Origin: Opitutia bacterium | Lineage (GTDB): Bacteria; Verrucomicrobiota; Verrucomicrobiia; Opitutales; Opitutaceae | Reading direction: 5' to 3' | Length of the DNA: 64,000 nt | NCBI GenBank assembly: GCA_947453695.1 | Contig: CANGHW010000008.1 | Span: forward strand, 1 to 64,000 | In this document: one piece after another, positions 25,219 through 33,782 of the stretch | Layout of the letters: each line of letters begins with the position of its first letter | How positions within the stretch are numbered: the stretch's first letter is position 1 | Program-made: the position numbers and the translations under genes | The notes under the pieces: model-generated | What the model saw: only the letters and a program-made list of their open reading frames with translations | Told to the model about the DNA's origin: nothing | The model's database searches: none

Positions 25219-26862
25219 ATGGTGGTGCGCCTCCTCGTGTTTCTTGTGATCATGGTGAGCCTGGCTCCGGCGGCGGAGACAGGAACCTCCTTTGCTGCCC
25301 GGGTCGCGGAGCTGGACCCGGCGGCACGCGAGGCGGCGGTGGTGGCTGCGGTGCGGAGTGGAAACGTGCCGGCGTGGTGGCGGCAGTTTGTTGAAGTAAC
25401 GATGGGCGACGCAGTGATCGCGGTAGCGCCGGACTACTTGTGCGTGGGGACAGAGGACGACTATTGGCTTGCGCCACTTTCGCCCGTCGTGGCGCAGGTG
25501 CTAGCGGACGAACTCGGCTGCGTGTTGCCCACGCGAAAGATGGTGGATGCGATTTGGCGGGCGGCGGCGGTGAAATTGGAGCCGCAGCCGATTCCGCCGA
25601 GTCCGGCGATGACGACGGCGGCGGTCTTCAACGAGCATAATGCGACGGTGCGGTCGCAGCGCGCGGAGGAAGCGAAGAAGTTTCCGGCGGGCGCGCTCGT
25701 CGCGGGACACAAGAAGGATGTGGTCGTTTCGGCGCGACTCGCGAGTGCGCCGGGGAAAGTGGCGATTTACGGGTGGCATCGGCTGGAGGGCGCTCCAATC
25801 CAGCCGCTCTATACCGGACATGCGGCGTCTTGGGTGGATTACAGTCACGGCGTGCGGCTGGTGCGTAAAAACCTGACGCTCGCCGGGGAACACACGACAG
25901 TGGCGGCGGTGCTGGCGGACCCGGAAAAATGCGCCGCGCTGAGCGATGAAGGACCGGTGGCGGTCGCAAGGTATGTGACGGAACGGAGTGAAGACGTGAA
26001 ATTGTCGGACGATGTGCGGGCGGTCGTGAATGTGCCGCAGTGGATTGATCCGACAAAGCCAGCCCGCCTCGTGATTTACGGTGCGCCGGCAGGCAACTCT
26101 ATCGAGCAGACTTGGGGACGGCGCAAGCGCGAGGGCGATGACTGGCATTTCGATATCCAGCACATCGCGGCACAGACGCGGTGGCTGCGGGTGCACGCGA
26201 CTGAGGTGAATTGGGTGGTGGCGTGTGTGCAGGCGGAGCAGCGGTCGTTTGTGCTGTGGAAGCGGGCGCATCCGGACGACCACCCGAGGCGTGCGGGAGC
26301 GATCATGGACGCTTTGCGGGCGAAGTTTCCCGGCGCGAAGCTCGTGCTCACGGGGCACAGCGCGGGCGGGGCGTTGACGTTTAGCTATCTGGACGGCGTG
26401 GAGAAGATCCCGGACGACGTGGAGCGGATCGCGTTTCTCGATAGTAACTACGCCTACGACAGTGCAAAGGGGCACGGGGATAAAATTGCAGCGTGGCTGG
26501 GCGGAGCAGAGGGACGTTGGCTGAGTGTGCTCGCCTACCAGGACTACGTTGCATTGTTGGAGGGAAAAACGTTTGTGAGCGAGAACGGCGGCACGTGGGG
26601 GCGGAGCCAAGTGATGCTGCGGGATTGGGCGGACGTCTGGTCCTGGACACGCCGCGATGACGATGGATTACGCCGGCACACGGCGTTCGGCGGACGGGTG
26701 GAGTTTCTGCTGAAGGAAAATCCGGAGAAGGCGGTGCTGCATACGCGGCTCGTGGAGTGGAATGGTTTTATCCACGCGATGCTGAGCGGCTCGGTGCGGG
26801 CAGAGCAGGCGTATCGCTACCTGGGGCCGCGGGTGTATGGGGACTGGATTGCGGATAAATAA
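25219..26862 (+). CDS. Exported alpha/beta-hydrolase-like protein
   Basis: This is a 547-residue protein starting MVVRLLVFLVIMVSLAPAAETG, a good signal peptide. About 290 residues of unrecognised sequence follow. The C-terminal half has a nucleophile elbow, VLTGHSAGGALTFSYL, preceded by strand-like segments, and AFLDSNYAYD after it could hold the acid. The order fits a serine hydrolase or esterase of the lipase superfamily. Only 21 bp separate it from the NamZ-type muramidase, so they may act together on peptidoglycan fragments or other envelope material; that is inference. The open frame upstream is antisense to the Gfo/Idh/MocA gene. Confidence 0.8.
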   Translation: MVVRLLVFLVIMVSLAPAAETGTSFAARVAELDPAAREAAVVAAVRSGNVPAWWRQFVEVTMGDAVIAVAPDYLCVGTEDDYWLAPLSPVVAQVLADELGCVLPTRKMVDAIWRAAAVKLEPQPIPPSPAMTTAAVFNEHNATVRSQRAEEAKKFPAGALVAGHKKDVVVSARLASAPGKVAIYGWHRLEGAPIQPLYTGHAASWVDYSHGVRLVRKNLTLAGEHTTVAAVLADPEKCAALSDEGPVAVARYVTERSEDVKLSDDVRAVVNVPQWIDPTKPARLVIYGAPAGNSIEQTWGRRKREGDDWHFDIQHIAAQTRWLRVHATEVNWVVACVQAEQRSFVLWKRAHPDDHPRRAGAIMDALRAKFPGAKLVLTGHSAGGALTFSYLDGVEKIPDDVERIAFLDSNYAYDSAKGHGDKIAAWLGGAEGRWLSVLAYQDYVALLEGKTFVSENGGTWGRSQVMLRDWADVWSWTRRDDDGLRRHTAFGGRVEFLLKENPEKAVLHTRLVEWNGFIHAMLSGSVRAEQAYRYLGPRVYGDWIADK

Positions 26863-26883
26863 TCCTTCGCACCGAGGAGGCGG

Positions 26884-28116
26884 GTGGCTTTGGCTGAAGG
26901 TATGAAACTCGGCGTCGAAGTTCTCCTCGAGTCCCAGCTGGACCTCCTGCGCGGTAAGCGCGTCGGCCTGATCACGAATCCGACAGGCGTGGATGGCAAT
27001 GTGGTGAGCATCATCGAGCGGTTGCGCGCGGTGCCGGACATTAATCTCGTGGCGCTCTATGGGCCGGAACATGGCGTGCGCGGAAACGCGCAGGCGGGAG
27101 AGTTTGTGGATTTCTTCCAGGACCCGCAGCTGGGGCTGCCGGTGTTTTCGCTTTATGGGCAGGCGCTGAAACTGCCGACGGACCCGCTGGTGGACATCGA
27201 TGCGACGATGCGGGAGTTCGACACGCAGCACACGGGCAAGACCGTCGAGCACGCGATGCTGCGCGGCGTGGATGTGCTGGTGTTTGACCTGCAGGACGTG
27301 GGCACGCGCGTCTACACCTACGTGGCGACGATGGCGTATGCGATGCAGGCGGCGGCGGAGACGGGTATCCCGTTCATCGTGCTCGACCGGCCGAATCCCA
27401 TCAGTGGGTCCGCGATGGAAGGGCCGATCCTCGAGTATCCGCGGCACAGTTCGTTTATCGGACTCTATCCGGTGCCGTGCCGGCACGGGATGACAGTGGG
27501 CGAGTTGGCGCGGTTGTTTAACGCGAAGTTTCTCGCGCGGAAATGCTCGCTCACCGTCGTGGCAATGGAAGGCTGGCGGCGCGGTGATTGGTATGACGAG
27601 ACGGGGCTGCCGTGGGTGTTGCCTTCGCCGAACATGCCGACGCTCGACACGGCTACGGTCTATCCGGGGCTGGTGTTGCTAGAGGGAACGAATCTCTCCG
27701 AGGCGCGCGGGACGACGAAGCCGTTCGAACTATTTGGCGCGCCATGGATCGATGGCTTTGTGCTCGCGCGCGAACTGAACTTACTCGGGCTGGCGGGCGT
27801 GCGATTTCGCGAGGCGTGGTTTGCGCCGACGTTTTCCAAGTGGGCGGGGCAACGCTGCGGCGGGTGTCAGCTGCACGTGACGGACCGCGAGGTGTTTCGC
27901 TCGGTGACGGTGGTGCTCGCGGTGTTGGAAGTCGTGCGGCGGCTCTATGGCGCGAAACTCGAATTGCACGCGGACTACTTCGACAAGGTCATGGGCACGT
28001 CGACGGTCCGCGAGGCGATTGAGCGCGGAGTAGATTATGCAACGATCGCCGCACATTGGGAGGCAGGACTCGCGGAGTTCGCGCGGCTACGGGCGGAGTT
28101 TCTGTTGTATGCCTGA
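26884..28116 (+). CDS. namZ: DUF1343 / NamZ-type exo-beta-N-acetylmuramidase
   Basis: This 410-residue protein matches the DUF1343 family along its whole length: GLITNPTGVD, YGPEHGVRGNAQAGE, VFDLQDVGTRVYTYVATM, LDRPNPISG and PSPNMPTLDTATVYPG. NamZ of Bacillus subtilis removes terminal MurNAc from peptidoglycan fragments, feeding wall recycling. No signal peptide is evident here, unlike typical secreted members, so a cytoplasmic recycling role is possible. The GTG start at 26884 follows GAGGAGG; an alternative is the ATG at 26902. It is probably co-transcribed with the preceding hydrolase. Confidence 0.9.
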   Translation: MALAEGMKLGVEVLLESQLDLLRGKRVGLITNPTGVDGNVVSIIERLRAVPDINLVALYGPEHGVRGNAQAGEFVDFFQDPQLGLPVFSLYGQALKLPTDPLVDIDATMREFDTQHTGKTVEHAMLRGVDVLVFDLQDVGTRVYTYVATMAYAMQAAAETGIPFIVLDRPNPISGSAMEGPILEYPRHSSFIGLYPVPCRHGMTVGELARLFNAKFLARKCSLTVVAMEGWRRGDWYDETGLPWVLPSPNMPTLDTATVYPGLVLLEGTNLSEARGTTKPFELFGAPWIDGFVLARELNLLGLAGVRFREAWFAPTFSKWAGQRCGGCQLHVTDREVFRSVTVVLAVLEVVRRLYGAKLELHADYFDKVMGTSTVREAIERGVDYATIAAHWEAGLAEFARLRAEFLLYA

Positions 28117-28148
28117 CGAGTGCTGCGGGCGGCAGCAGCGGGCGTCGG

Positions 28149-29183
28149 TCAGGATTCGCACTTGAGCACGTAGACGACGCCCTTGGCGGAGCCGATGGCG
28201 AGGGAGCGGTCGTCGGGGGACCAGACGAGCTTCGTCGCGGCGGCGGGCATTTTTACCGTCGCGCGGAGGGGCTTGGGTCGTTCGGGGCTCCAGATTTGCA
28301 CGACGCCGTCCTGGCCGGCGGTGGCGAGGAGGCCGTGGGTGTTTTGGAAGGCGACGGCGCAAATCGGAGCTTCGTGAGGGAGCATCGAGGGTTCGCGACC
28401 TTCGGGGCCTTCGCCGCTGCAATCCCAGACGCAGCAATCGCGGCCGCCACTCGTGGCGAGCCAGCGCGAGGTGTGGTCGTAGGAGAGGTATTTCACCTTC
28501 GTCTCGTAGCCGCTCATGTGGAGCTCGATGTCCTTTTCCGGAATCCAGAGGTGAACCGAGGGATCTTGGTTGCCGGAGACGAGCCAGCGTTGGTCGGGCG
28601 ACCAGACGAGGGACTGAATGCCGTTGGCGTAAGGGAATTCCTTTTGGAGGAGAAAGTCGTCGGTGTCCCAGAGTTGGACCCCGCCGAAATGCGCGGCGGC
28701 CACGCAGCCGCCCTGGCGCGGGGCGGCGAGGGCGGTGATTGTGCGGGCGGCCGGCTTGAACGTGTGAGCGACGGTGGCGTCGGGACGGAGGGCGGTGAGC
28801 GTTTTGCCGGCGGCAGCGAGGAGGTAGGGGGAGCCGAGAGCTGAAGGCTCAGAGCTGAGAGCCGGAGACGGAACCCAAGCGAGGTGCTCAACCCAGTCGC
28901 GGCCGAGCGGGGCAGTGGCGGTGTGCTGGCCGGCGGAGGCGTCCCAGAATTTGACGGCGCCGTCTTGGCCACCGGTGGCGAGGGCGGCGGACGAGAGCCA
29001 GGCGAGGCAGTTCGTGCCTTCCGTGTGGCCGGGGAGTTCGTGGCGCTTCTGGCCATCGGCGGCGGCGAAGAGGGAGACGGGGCCGGCGGAACTGGCGGCG
29101 GCGAGTTGGGTGCCGTCGGGTGACCACGCAAGGTCGATGGCGTAGTCGTCGAGATGGGCGGCCCAGTGTTTGGTGAGTTGCAT
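28149..29183 (-). CDS. WD40-repeat beta-propeller protein
   Basis: This 344-residue protein has about seven WD40 blades, with repeats such as AIDLAWSPDGTQLAAASS, GGQDGAVKFWD, GVQLWDTDD, SLVWSPDQRWLVSGNQD, SGGRDCCVWD and TAGQDGVVQIWSPE. There is no signal peptide. Proteins of this kind are scaffolds; no enzymatic motif is present. It is the last gene of a minus run after a TonB receptor and a ThuA protein. Residues 106-118 (PALSSEPSALG region, 28830-28868) disrupt a blade and are encoded by a short DNA repeat (AGAGCTGA twice, 14 bp apart), suggesting insertion of an intergenic-type repeat. Confidence 0.9.
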   Translation of the reverse strand: MQLTKHWAAHLDDYAIDLAWSPDGTQLAAASSAGPVSLFAAADGQKRHELPGHTEGTNCLAWLSSAALATGGQDGAVKFWDASAGQHTATAPLGRDWVEHLAWVPSPALSSEPSALGSPYLLAAAGKTLTALRPDATVAHTFKPAARTITALAAPRQGGCVAAAHFGGVQLWDTDDFLLQKEFPYANGIQSLVWSPDQRWLVSGNQDPSVHLWIPEKDIELHMSGYETKVKYLSYDHTSRWLATSGGRDCCVWDCSGEGPEGREPSMLPHEAPICAVAFQNTHGLLATAGQDGVVQIWSPERPKPLRATVKMPAAATKLVWSPDDRSLAIGSAKGVVYVLKCES

Positions 29184-29192
29184 GCGGAGGGA

Positions 29193-29242
29193 GCGAGTAG
29201 TCGTGCGGTAGCAGCGGGTAGTGAGTCGCGAGTAGCGAGTAG
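29193..29242. repeat. Short direct repeats GCGAGTAG upstream of the WD40 gene
   Basis: GCGAGTAG occurs at 29193-29200, 29228-29235 and 29235-29242 in the gap between the ThuA and WD40 genes, with related GGTAG and TAGC words between. It looks like a degenerate low-complexity intergenic repeat. Confidence 0.55.
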
Positions 29243-29322
29243 CACAAGCCCGCGCTCACGCCGCGTCTGCGGGAACGCGGCATGGTAGCGAACCAGCGGT
29301 CAACTCGCCGGTGGGGTGGGCG

Positions 29323-30264
29323 CTACGGCGTGCGCAGAGACGTCTTGGTGTCCGTCGGAAAATCGGCCGGGACAGGCTGGGTCACTTTGCCCGTGGCGGC
29401 CCATTCGGTGCCGCGTTGCACGGTAACGATAAAGCCGGTGCAGGTGAGGGGGGCGAAGGGCGCCAGGTCTTTCGGGCCGACGTGCCCCAACGTGGTGTGA
29501 AAGACGCGGCCCTTTCCGTAGGCGATAGCCATCAGCATGGGCTCGTGTTCGCCGGTGGCAGTGGGGAACTTGGCTTTGTCGGGAAAGGCGGTGGCGAGCA
29601 CGGTGACGTTTTTCGCAGGGCCGCGGAGGCGGCTGTAGATCTCATCGTTGGCATGGAGCCAGGCAGCGGGCAGGCCGCGCATGATCGGGTGTTCGGGGGC
29701 GCACGTGGTGACGATAAAGTCGTGGCGCGTGGGATGGGTGGCGCCGCCAGGGGTGGTGGCATCGAGGACGATCTGGCCGTCGCGCCAGCGGATCATGGGG
29801 CCCGAGCTGAGGTCGCGGGCACCGATGGAGCCGTCGGCTTTCATGCCCCATCCACCGACGCCGATCATCTCGTTCCACTCTTTCCAATAGGGAAAGGCGT
29901 TGTCGGTGTCGTGGATGGAGACGAGGCCGCCGCCGTTTTTCATATAGTCGACAAAGGCGGACTTGGTGGCGGCGGGCCATTCGTCCCCTTCATAGATCAT
30001 GACCACGGCGGCATAGCGCGCGAAGTCGGGTCGGAAGCCGCTCATATCGGTGCCGTTGCCGGGGGAGATCACGACGTCGACGGAAAAGAGGCCGGTTTGC
30101 TCCAGGTAGGATTTAACGAGCGGGTAACTTTTGACCCAGTCGTGATACTTGGACGACTGGCCGGTGAGGAGCATGACCTTTGGCTTGGACACGGGAGCGG
30201 CGAGGAGCGTGGTGGCGAGGAGAGAGAAGGCGAGGGCGAGGAGGCGGGCGAGTGAGAGGGACAT
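29323..30264 (-). CDS. ThuA-domain exported protein
   Basis: This is a 313-residue protein with a signal peptide (LARLLALAFSLLATTLLAAPV) and a ThuA / class I amidotransferase-like domain. It begins KPKVMLLTGQSSKYHDW and continues with YAAVVMIYEGDEWP, GGGLVSIHDTDNAFP and the C-terminal GKGRVFHTTLGHVG. ThuA was named from a trehalose-use locus; some secreted relatives take part in polysaccharide or sugar metabolism, and the biochemical activity is generally unknown. The start at 30264 is preferred because the upstream frame is Pro/Ser-rich and runs into the receptor gene. It follows the TonB receptor by 47 bp. Confidence 0.9.
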   Translation of the reverse strand: MSLSLARLLALAFSLLATTLLAAPVSKPKVMLLTGQSSKYHDWVKSYPLVKSYLEQTGLFSVDVVISPGNGTDMSGFRPDFARYAAVVMIYEGDEWPAATKSAFVDYMKNGGGLVSIHDTDNAFPYWKEWNEMIGVGGWGMKADGSIGARDLSSGPMIRWRDGQIVLDATTPGGATHPTRHDFIVTTCAPEHPIMRGLPAAWLHANDEIYSRLRGPAKNVTVLATAFPDKAKFPTATGEHEPMLMAIAYGKGRVFHTTLGHVGPKDLAPFAPLTCTGFIVTVQRGTEWAATGKVTQPVPADFPTDTKTSLRTP

Positions 30265-30311
30265 GGGGGAGGCGAGAGAAGGGAGAGAGGCGGATAGCGG
30301 TGGAGGAGTGC

Positions 30312-33300
30312 TTACAGCGTGCCGCGGAGGCCGAAGGTCCACGCGGAGCCGTAGTCGACGCGCTGGCGGAATTTGGCGTAGTCGGGGGTGTTGGGGCCGT
30401 AGATCTTGGAGTCTTCGAAGGTGTCGGCGATGTTGCGCATGTTCATGAAGAGACTGAAGCGACGTGTGAGCTGGTAGTCGGCGGTGAGGTCGATGTAGAG
30501 GCGTTTGGAGCCCCAGTTGTAGGTGTTGGTTTCGATGCTGTTGGCGACATTGGCGGCGATCAGCCCGCGGCGTTGGGCTCCGCGATAATTCCAGCTGAGC
30601 TTAGTGTTGAACTTGGGGCGGCTGAGGCTGAGGCCCCAGCTGTAATTGCGAGGGATGTAGCCGGCGAAGTTGGCGGCACCGTCGCCCGTGGCGCGGATGG
30701 CGCTGGCGTTAAGAAACGTCTGCAGGCCGCGGGCCCAGCTGGGGAGAAACGTGAGGGCCTGCTTGTATTCGAAGTCGAGGCCTTCCATGCGGACGCGGCT
30801 TGTGAGGTTGTATTGCGTGACGACGTTGTCGTTTTCGTAGAGCGAGGGGTCGAGGTCGTAGAGAGCCAAGAATTCGGGCGTGGCCTTGAAGGTGATGTTG
30901 CCGAAGAAGTTTTTGAAATCGCGGCGGTAGGCGCTGAGGGCGATGTTGCCGACTTTTTCGAAATAATATTCGAGGCGGAATTTTACGGTGTTGGCGCTCC
31001 AGGCTTTAATGGCGGCGTTGTTCACCGTGATGTTGGCATTGCCGATGGTGGTGGCTTGGGTGTCGGGGAGCGTGATGCCGCCGGCGTATTGGTTGAAATC
31101 GGGGCGGCCGACGGACTGGTAGGCGGCGCCGCGGAGGATGAGGTTTTCGCGGAGGTTGAAGCTCGCGTTGATATTGGGGAAGAGACGGAGGTATTCCTTC
31201 GCGACGTGTTGGCCGCGGTCGAGAAACGTGAGCTGCGAGACGGCGGTGGCGTTATTGAGGGTGCCGCCGGTCACTGCGAAGCTCGCGGGTTGGATGAGGG
31301 TGGGCGAGGGTTTGCCGGCGGCGTTTAGGACGATGGCGCCGGCGGCGTTTCGGAGGGGGACGATGGCGCCGGTAGAGTCGCGGAGGAAGTTGCGGGTCGG
31401 GTCCGTGAGCGGGCCTTCCGCGGTCACGTTGGTCTGCTCGGCGCGGAGGCCGCCGACGAATTGGAGACGGCGGTGGAAGAATGCGGCGTCGAGGCGGAGG
31501 TAGGCGGAGGAGATGACTTCGCGGGCGTATTTCGAAAGGCCGACGGCGTTGCGATAGATCGTGTTTTGGTTGGCGTCAGCGGCGTTTCGGAGGGTGAGGC
31601 TGTCGGTCGGCGCGGCGGTGAAAGGCTGGAAATACTCGGGGTTGGATTTGTAGAGGGAGTAGAACTTGTTGTTGTCGATCCACTGGACCTTGGGAAAACC
31701 GTAGGCGCCGACGCGTTCGGAAAATGCGGTGTCGAGGACGCGGCCGGCGGCATCATCACCGGTGACGGGGGTGGTCGTGGCGACGCGGTCGGCGCCCCAG
31801 AAGTTGTAGGGAATGGTTTGGCCGCGGAGATCGCGGGCCATGCTCTTTACCTCGCCGCCGAATTTCGCGGAAACGGGGATGTCGCGGAGCGTGAAGTCGC
31901 GGCGGAGACTGGCGGCGGCGCTGCGTTTGTCGTCGTAGGATTCACGCGGGTGATCGTCGGCATTGGCGAGGGCGTAGTTGTTGAGATTGTAGGGATCGAT
32001 GGCATTGCCGGCGGCGTCGGTGACGGAGATTTTGTTGGGGCGCAGGTAAAAGATGTCGTCGAACGAAACGACCACGCCAGTGCGGCGGGCTTGGGTGGCG
32101 CCGAACCAGCCCTTGTCGACGTCACGGATGTGGAGGCCCGCGCCCGAGTAACCGGCGCCGGCTTCGGCTTTCCAGATGGGGCCGTTATGACGCCAGACGA
32201 GCGAGGTCGCGTCGGTGGTGCCATACCAGTCTTGGGCGGCTCCCTGGACGCGAATCTCGCCGAAGCCGACGGTGGTATTGGGAAGGGCGGGGGCGCCGCG
32301 CGTGAAGGTGGGACCCCACTGGCCCGGGAGCACGCGGTTGACGAAGAAGGACAGCGTGCGGTTGTTATGCTTTACACCGATGAACGTGTATTGGAACGAG
32401 GCGGAGAGGGTGTCGCGCGGGGTAACTTTGAAATCGAGGGTGGCCGCCACCGAAGCGGTGCGGTTGTCTCGGGTGCTGTCGCGGAGGGCGAAGTCGCTGA
32501 GGTAGGGTTTGTCGGCGGTGGTGAACGGCAGGCCATTCGTGGCGGTCGCGGCGACGTTGGTGGCGTTGCCGTTGCCGCGCCAAGTGCTGACGACGACGTC
32601 TTCGTAGCTGTATTGGTCCGCGTAGTTGCCGGAGAGGGTGAAGCCGAAGCGTTTGTTAACGGGAACAATGGCGGAGAAATTCCAGCCAGGAGTGACCTTG
32701 CGCATGGGTTCATCGAGCGGTCCGGCCGTCTTGTTGAAGTGGCGGTCGCCGTCCTTCATCATAATAAATGCGCTGTAAGTGTAGGACGGGCGGGAGCGTT
32801 CAAAGGCGCTCTTCGGGACCATATTGACGGAGCCGGCGAGGGCGGAGCCGGGGGACTCGGGGGTGGGGGAGTGGTGGACCTCGATGCGGGAGATGCTGTT
32901 GACGGAGAATTGGTCGAGGTTGGTGACTCGGCCGGTGCCGTTGCCGGCGGCGCTGGCGAGATCGAAGCCGCCGACGGTGATGGGCACATTGGCAGAGGGG
33001 ACGCCGTTCATCGAGACGGTGCGCGCTTCGCCGGCGCTGTAATCCATGGTGATGCCGGGGAGAAATTTCATGACCTCACCGGGCGTGCCGTCGACGACGG
33101 TGCCGAATTCATCGGCGGCGACGACGTTGATGATGCTGCGGGCGAAACGCTGCGAGTTGATCGCGATCGCCGCGCCGTCCATTTCGCGCGACGTGCCAAC
33201 GACGAACTCGGTGAGCTTGACGGGTTCATTCGGATCGCGGGACGGCGTGGCGGTGGTCGGCGAGAGTTTGCTCGCAGGCGCAGCCATGGTGATGTCGTGT

Positions 33301-33611
33301 CGGGCGGTTTGACCTGCGGTCACGGCGACGCTGGTGGTTTGGGCGGCGAGGCCGGTGAAAAAGACGCGCACGCGGGCGGCACCCGCTGGAACGCCATCAA
33401 GGCGGTATTGGCCGGAACTATCGGTGAATGCTTCGAGGCCGGTGCCCTCGACAGTGAGCCGGGCTTGCTCGAGGTATTCGCCGCGCGCGGGATCGAAGAC
33501 GCGGCCCTCGATGGTGCCGGTGCGGACGGATTGGGCGGCAAGTGTGATGGCAAGGAGCATTGCAGCGAGGGTAGCGATGCAACGAAGGAGAAAGTGCGGG
33601 GTCGAAAGCAT
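30312..33611 (-). CDS. TonB-dependent receptor with CarboxypepD-regulatory-like domain
   Basis: This is a 1099-residue outer-membrane receptor. A signal peptide (about 1-27) is followed by a carboxypeptidase-regulatory-like beta domain (about 32-110, GTIEGRVFDPARGEYLEQA). Next come a TonB box (KLTEFVVG, 132-139), a plug (VVAADEFGTVVDGTPGEVMKF and VEVHHSPTPESPGSALAGSVN-like residues) and a barrel ending WTFGLRGTL. The layout is like SusC-type importers. No SusD partner was found. It diverges from a GH10 enzyme across 171 bp and leads a run with ThuA and WD40 proteins, so uptake of xylan oligosaccharides is the natural hypothesis. Confidence 0.95.
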   Translation of the reverse strand: MLSTPHFLLRCIATLAAMLLAITLAAQSVRTGTIEGRVFDPARGEYLEQARLTVEGTGLEAFTDSSGQYRLDGVPAGAARVRVFFTGLAAQTTSVAVTAGQTARHDITMAAPASKLSPTTATPSRDPNEPVKLTEFVVGTSREMDGAAIAINSQRFARSIINVVAADEFGTVVDGTPGEVMKFLPGITMDYSAGEARTVSMNGVPSANVPITVGGFDLASAAGNGTGRVTNLDQFSVNSISRIEVHHSPTPESPGSALAGSVNMVPKSAFERSRPSYTYSAFIMMKDGDRHFNKTAGPLDEPMRKVTPGWNFSAIVPVNKRFGFTLSGNYADQYSYEDVVVSTWRGNGNATNVAATATNGLPFTTADKPYLSDFALRDSTRDNRTASVAATLDFKVTPRDTLSASFQYTFIGVKHNNRTLSFFVNRVLPGQWGPTFTRGAPALPNTTVGFGEIRVQGAAQDWYGTTDATSLVWRHNGPIWKAEAGAGYSGAGLHIRDVDKGWFGATQARRTGVVVSFDDIFYLRPNKISVTDAAGNAIDPYNLNNYALANADDHPRESYDDKRSAAASLRRDFTLRDIPVSAKFGGEVKSMARDLRGQTIPYNFWGADRVATTTPVTGDDAAGRVLDTAFSERVGAYGFPKVQWIDNNKFYSLYKSNPEYFQPFTAAPTDSLTLRNAADANQNTIYRNAVGLSKYAREVISSAYLRLDAAFFHRRLQFVGGLRAEQTNVTAEGPLTDPTRNFLRDSTGAIVPLRNAAGAIVLNAAGKPSPTLIQPASFAVTGGTLNNATAVSQLTFLDRGQHVAKEYLRLFPNINASFNLRENLILRGAAYQSVGRPDFNQYAGGITLPDTQATTIGNANITVNNAAIKAWSANTVKFRLEYYFEKVGNIALSAYRRDFKNFFGNITFKATPEFLALYDLDPSLYENDNVVTQYNLTSRVRMEGLDFEYKQALTFLPSWARGLQTFLNASAIRATGDGAANFAGYIPRNYSWGLSLSRPKFNTKLSWNYRGAQRRGLIAANVANSIETNTYNWGSKRLYIDLTADYQLTRRFSLFMNMRNIADTFEDSKIYGPNTPDYAKFRQRVDYGSAWTFGLRGTL

Positions 33612-33782
33612 GGTAGGAGAAAGCGAAGGAACGACAGACGAAGAGAAGCGGGCTGGGGCAGTGGAACTCAGAACGAAAAAATCGGTGGCAGGCAGTCGGA
33701 AAATGCAGGCAATACCAAATATTCGCCGAATGGGTTGTGCGCGTGGCTTGTGTGCGTCGGGCGGAATGCTTGCATGGGAAGC

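Noticed and set aside
31461-33782. N-terminal extension of the xylanase frame by about 770 residues
   Set aside because: It runs antisense to the divergent TonB receptor. The signal peptide at 33783 marks the true start.
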